Below are positions 62,220 through 64,000 of a stretch of DNA of 64,000 nucleotides, piece after piece; the first letter of the stretch is position 1; each line of letters begins with the position of its first letter. The notes beneath the pieces are model-generated. The model was not told where the DNA came from. It saw only the letters and a list, made by a program, of their open reading frames with translations, and ran no database searches. The DNA is from Leadbetterella lacustris (GTDB lineage Bacteria; Bacteroidota; Bacteroidia; Cytophagales; Spirosomataceae). Both the position numbers and the translations under genes were made by a program. The stretch is from positions 124,001 to 188,000 of the forward strand of contig OZ248456.1 in NCBI GenBank assembly GCA_965234335.1. The letters run 5' to 3'.

Positions 62220-63644
62220 ATGGTTATAGGCAGACACAAAGAAAAACAAATATTTCAACGCCTTCTTACATCAGATCAAACAGAACTACTGGCAGTCTAT
62301 GGACGAAGAAGGGTAGGAAAGACTTATTTGATAAGGGAGTATTTCAAAGAAAACATGGTCTTTGAATTTACTGGAGCATACGAGGCCGACGCCCAAATTC
62401 AGCTGCATAATTTTTTTAATGAGTTTCAAAAAGCAGTAACAGACCCAAACCTTAAACCTAAAGACTGGACCACAGCTTTCAAATATCTCAGCGACTACTT
62501 ATACACCTTAGAAAACTCTCCTACAAAGAATGTTGTATTTCTTGACGAATTGCCATGGCTTGATACGGCTCGCTCGGGGTTTTTATCGGCATTCGAGTAT
62601 TTTTGGAACCAACACGGCTCCAGAATGAAAAACCTACTTCTGATAGTTTGTGGCTCCTCTGCATCTTGGATAATTCAAAAACTTATAAACGCAAAAGGTG
62701 GCTTATATAACCGAATCACCCAAAGAATAGAGTTAAAGCCTTTCAACCTGGCCGAAACCGAAGAATATTTGGTGTCTCGAAATTTAAAATTTACAAGATA
62801 TCAAATCATACAATTATACATGGCAATAGGGGGCATACCGTTCTATCTTAAACATATTAATCCTAGCCTGTCTGTCAATCAGGTTATAGACCAAATGTGC
62901 TTGATGCATGGCGGCATACTTACCAATGAATTCAAACCCCTGTTTCAATCCTTATTCAAAAATGCAGACGCACACATTTCTATAATAAAATCCTTAGCTA
63001 AATCGCCTTATGGTTTAAACCGAACCAAACTTTTAGAAACCACAAAAATACCAAATGGAGGAACATTTTTACGTACCATAGAAAACCTCGTGGATTGCGG
63101 ATTTATAGTTGAGCTTAAACCTTTTGGCAAAAAAAACAAAGACACAATTTTCAGATTAATAGACTTCTATAGCCATTTTTTCATAAAATTTATAGACGGT
63201 AAAGTCAGCAACAGACCAAATGTTTGGGAAGGCCTTTCTAACAGCCCAGAATTCAAAGCTTGGACAGGATATGCATTTGAAAACCTGTGTTTAAAACATA
63301 CCAATCAGATTCATAAACAACTTGGCATTGACGGTGTTCACACCGAACTGTCATCGTGGGCATTTAAAGGAAATGAGGAAATTGACGGAGCACAAATTGA
63401 TTTAATAATAGACAGAAAAGATGGCATTATCCACCTTTGTGAGGCAAAATTCACGTCTTCCGAGTTTGTGATTTCAAAGGAATATGCATCAAAACTCAGA
63501 CTAAAAAGAGCGATTTTTGGTCATGTGACCAAGACTAAAAAATCCGTGGTAAGCACGCTACTAAGCACCTATACAGCCACACGAAACAAATACTATTCAG
63601 AAGAGATACACTCGGAAATTAATTTGGAAGATTTGTTTATGTAG
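62220..63644 (+). CDS. AAA/DUF234-type ATPase with C-terminal PD-(D/E)XK-like domain
   Basis: A 474-residue protein from the ATG at 62220 (MVIGRHKEKQIFQRLLTSDQ). The longer frame from 62100 begins inside the operator repeats, so it is not used. Walker A is VYGRRRVGKTYLIREYF (about 28-35), Walker B VVFLDELPWLDTARS, sensor LLLIVCGSSASWIIQK. Residues ~230-320 form a winged helix (LNRTKLLETTKIPNGGTFLR). The C-terminal domain has FENLCLKH and GAQIDLIIDRKDGIIHLCEA then KF, a D...ExK pattern as in PD-(D/E)XK nuclease-like DUF234 proteins. This family is found in many copies in Bacteroidota and Archaea; the role is unclear, with defence or mobile-element ties suggested. Confidence 0.8.
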   Translation: MVIGRHKEKQIFQRLLTSDQTELLAVYGRRRVGKTYLIREYFKENMVFEFTGAYEADAQIQLHNFFNEFQKAVTDPNLKPKDWTTAFKYLSDYLYTLENSPTKNVVFLDELPWLDTARSGFLSAFEYFWNQHGSRMKNLLLIVCGSSASWIIQKLINAKGGLYNRITQRIELKPFNLAETEEYLVSRNLKFTRYQIIQLYMAIGGIPFYLKHINPSLSVNQVIDQMCLMHGGILTNEFKPLFQSLFKNADAHISIIKSLAKSPYGLNRTKLLETTKIPNGGTFLRTIENLVDCGFIVELKPFGKKNKDTIFRLIDFYSHFFIKFIDGKVSNRPNVWEGLSNSPEFKAWTGYAFENLCLKHTNQIHKQLGIDGVHTELSSWAFKGNEEIDGAQIDLIIDRKDGIIHLCEAKFTSSEFVISKEYASKLRLKRAIFGHVTKTKKSVVSTLLSTYTATRNKYYSEEIHSEINLEDLFM

Positions 63645-63922
63645 TGTTCTAATAGCGACAAAAAAAGCTTTCAAAAGCGTTCTAGGAAACGTTTATTTCA
63701 AAAAAATACTTGTTACAAAAATATTTTTAGTTGCAAACGATTTCAAAAATCATTCTACTTAAATCCCCAAGCTATTTTAATTAAAAAATCTTTTCTTTAA
63801 TTTTGCAGCCCATTTACACCCATCAATACCTTTAGAAACGTTTCAACAAAAAGAGAATAGACCTCTCTCTTTATCAATAATTTAAATGCTCTGCCATGGG
63901 TCGGGGGGTAATATTAATTATC
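63645..63922. other. Intergenic gap upstream of asd
   Basis: AT-rich with no gene. TAATTTTG at 63798-63805 fits a -7 element about 118 bases before asd, but no TTTG at -33 is visible. The oligo tgggtcggggggtaatatta near 63900 is unexplained. Confidence 0.4.
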
Positions 63923-64000
63923 ATGAAAGTTGCAGTAATAGGAGCTACCGGTCTAGTGGGTGGCGAAATCTTGAAAGTATTGGCGGAAAGAAATTTCCCA
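63923..64000 (+). CDS. asd: Aspartate-semialdehyde dehydrogenase, N-terminal part (runs off the right edge)
   Basis: The first 26 codons read MKVAVIGATGLVGGEILKVL then AERNFP: the NADP-binding GATGxVG start of Asd. The rest is outside the window. It makes aspartate semialdehyde for lysine, threonine and methionine synthesis. Confidence 0.85.
   Translation, partial: MKVAVIGATGLVGGEILKVLAERNFP

Noticed and set aside
61967..62239. 90-codon minus-strand frame opposite the ATPase leader
   Set aside because: It is generated by the iterated tttggaaaaat repeats and has a repetitive, meaningless sequence.

Overview
The window is a low-GC (roughly 37-40% by eye) piece of a Bacteroidota chromosome, most likely Cytophagales (a Leadbetterella/Lacihabitans/Emticicia-like lineage is my guess). 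The case rests on TonB receptor biology, Bacteroidota-type promoters (TTTG - about 20 bp - TAnnTTTG) in front of the rRNA operon, the acpP-fabF-rnc order, a Bacteroidota-type PurM, GlmU-like and CrtD-like proteins, and generally poor Shine-Dalgarno use. No phage, plasmid backbone, integrase or CRISPR array was seen.

Layout. 0-4.1 kb (minus): a GMC oxidoreductase with a cysteine cluster, its Tat-exported small subunit, and a TonB-dependent receptor running off the left edge. 4.1-21.7 kb: ordinary chromosomal genes, including tRNA-Arg, an acyl-CoA thioesterase, a small membrane/lipid operon (DUF1361, DgkA, membrane protein, winged-helix regulator), purM, a GH106-like glycosidase, a sigma-54 type response regulator lacking its DNA-binding domain, a CrtD-like carotenoid desaturase, a DUF937-OmpA protein, a Cys/Met-metabolism PLP enzyme, a subtilase, a GlmU-like transferase and holB. 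21.8-28 kb: a complete rRNA operon on the minus strand (two tandem promoters, 16S, tRNA-Ile, 23S, 5S, terminator), followed downstream by an array of degenerate 5S-like sequences and a START-domain gene remnant. 28.3-28.5 kb: a GC-rich, strongly foldable element, possibly a structured RNA. 28.5-41.6 kb: GH125 mannosidase, acpP-fabF-rnc, kdsA, an amidohydrolase, a large PVC-type cytochrome protein, glutathione peroxidase, a sugar isomerase-like protein, and a pair that looks like cell-wall sugar salvage: an AmgK-like kinase fused to a RapZ C-terminal domain, then a MurU-like nucleotidyltransferase.

41.7-61.3 kb holds the molybdenum cofactor genes (moaA, moaC, mobA fusion, moaE, moaD, xdhC, moeA), broken into pieces by two blocks. 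The first (43.7-48.6 kb) is an accessory island: an orphan DUF1016 nuclease, a truncated hsdS, a PcfJ-like protein and a DUF3024 protein, interleaved with a family of inverted-repeat, hairpin-ended elements (225 bp copies and a tandem 380-bp form). The second (50.6-57.1 kb) is a four-gene Planctomycete-style cytochrome/DUF1501 operon with a sugar isomerase-like enzyme. Inside the remaining cofactor genes an ATP-dependent RNA ligase of the DRB0094 type sits between moaD and moaE, overlapping moaE. The window ends with 5-formyl-THF cyclo-ligase, an AAA ATPase fused to a PD-(D/E)XK-like domain behind a 51-bp iterated inverted repeat, and the start of asd.

The most unusual items are the RNA ligase within the molybdopterin synthase pair, the kinase-RapZ fusion, the degenerate 5S array, the hairpin-ended repeat family around the restriction relic, and the foldable element at 28.3 kb. 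All functional statements are from reading the sequence; no database search was run.
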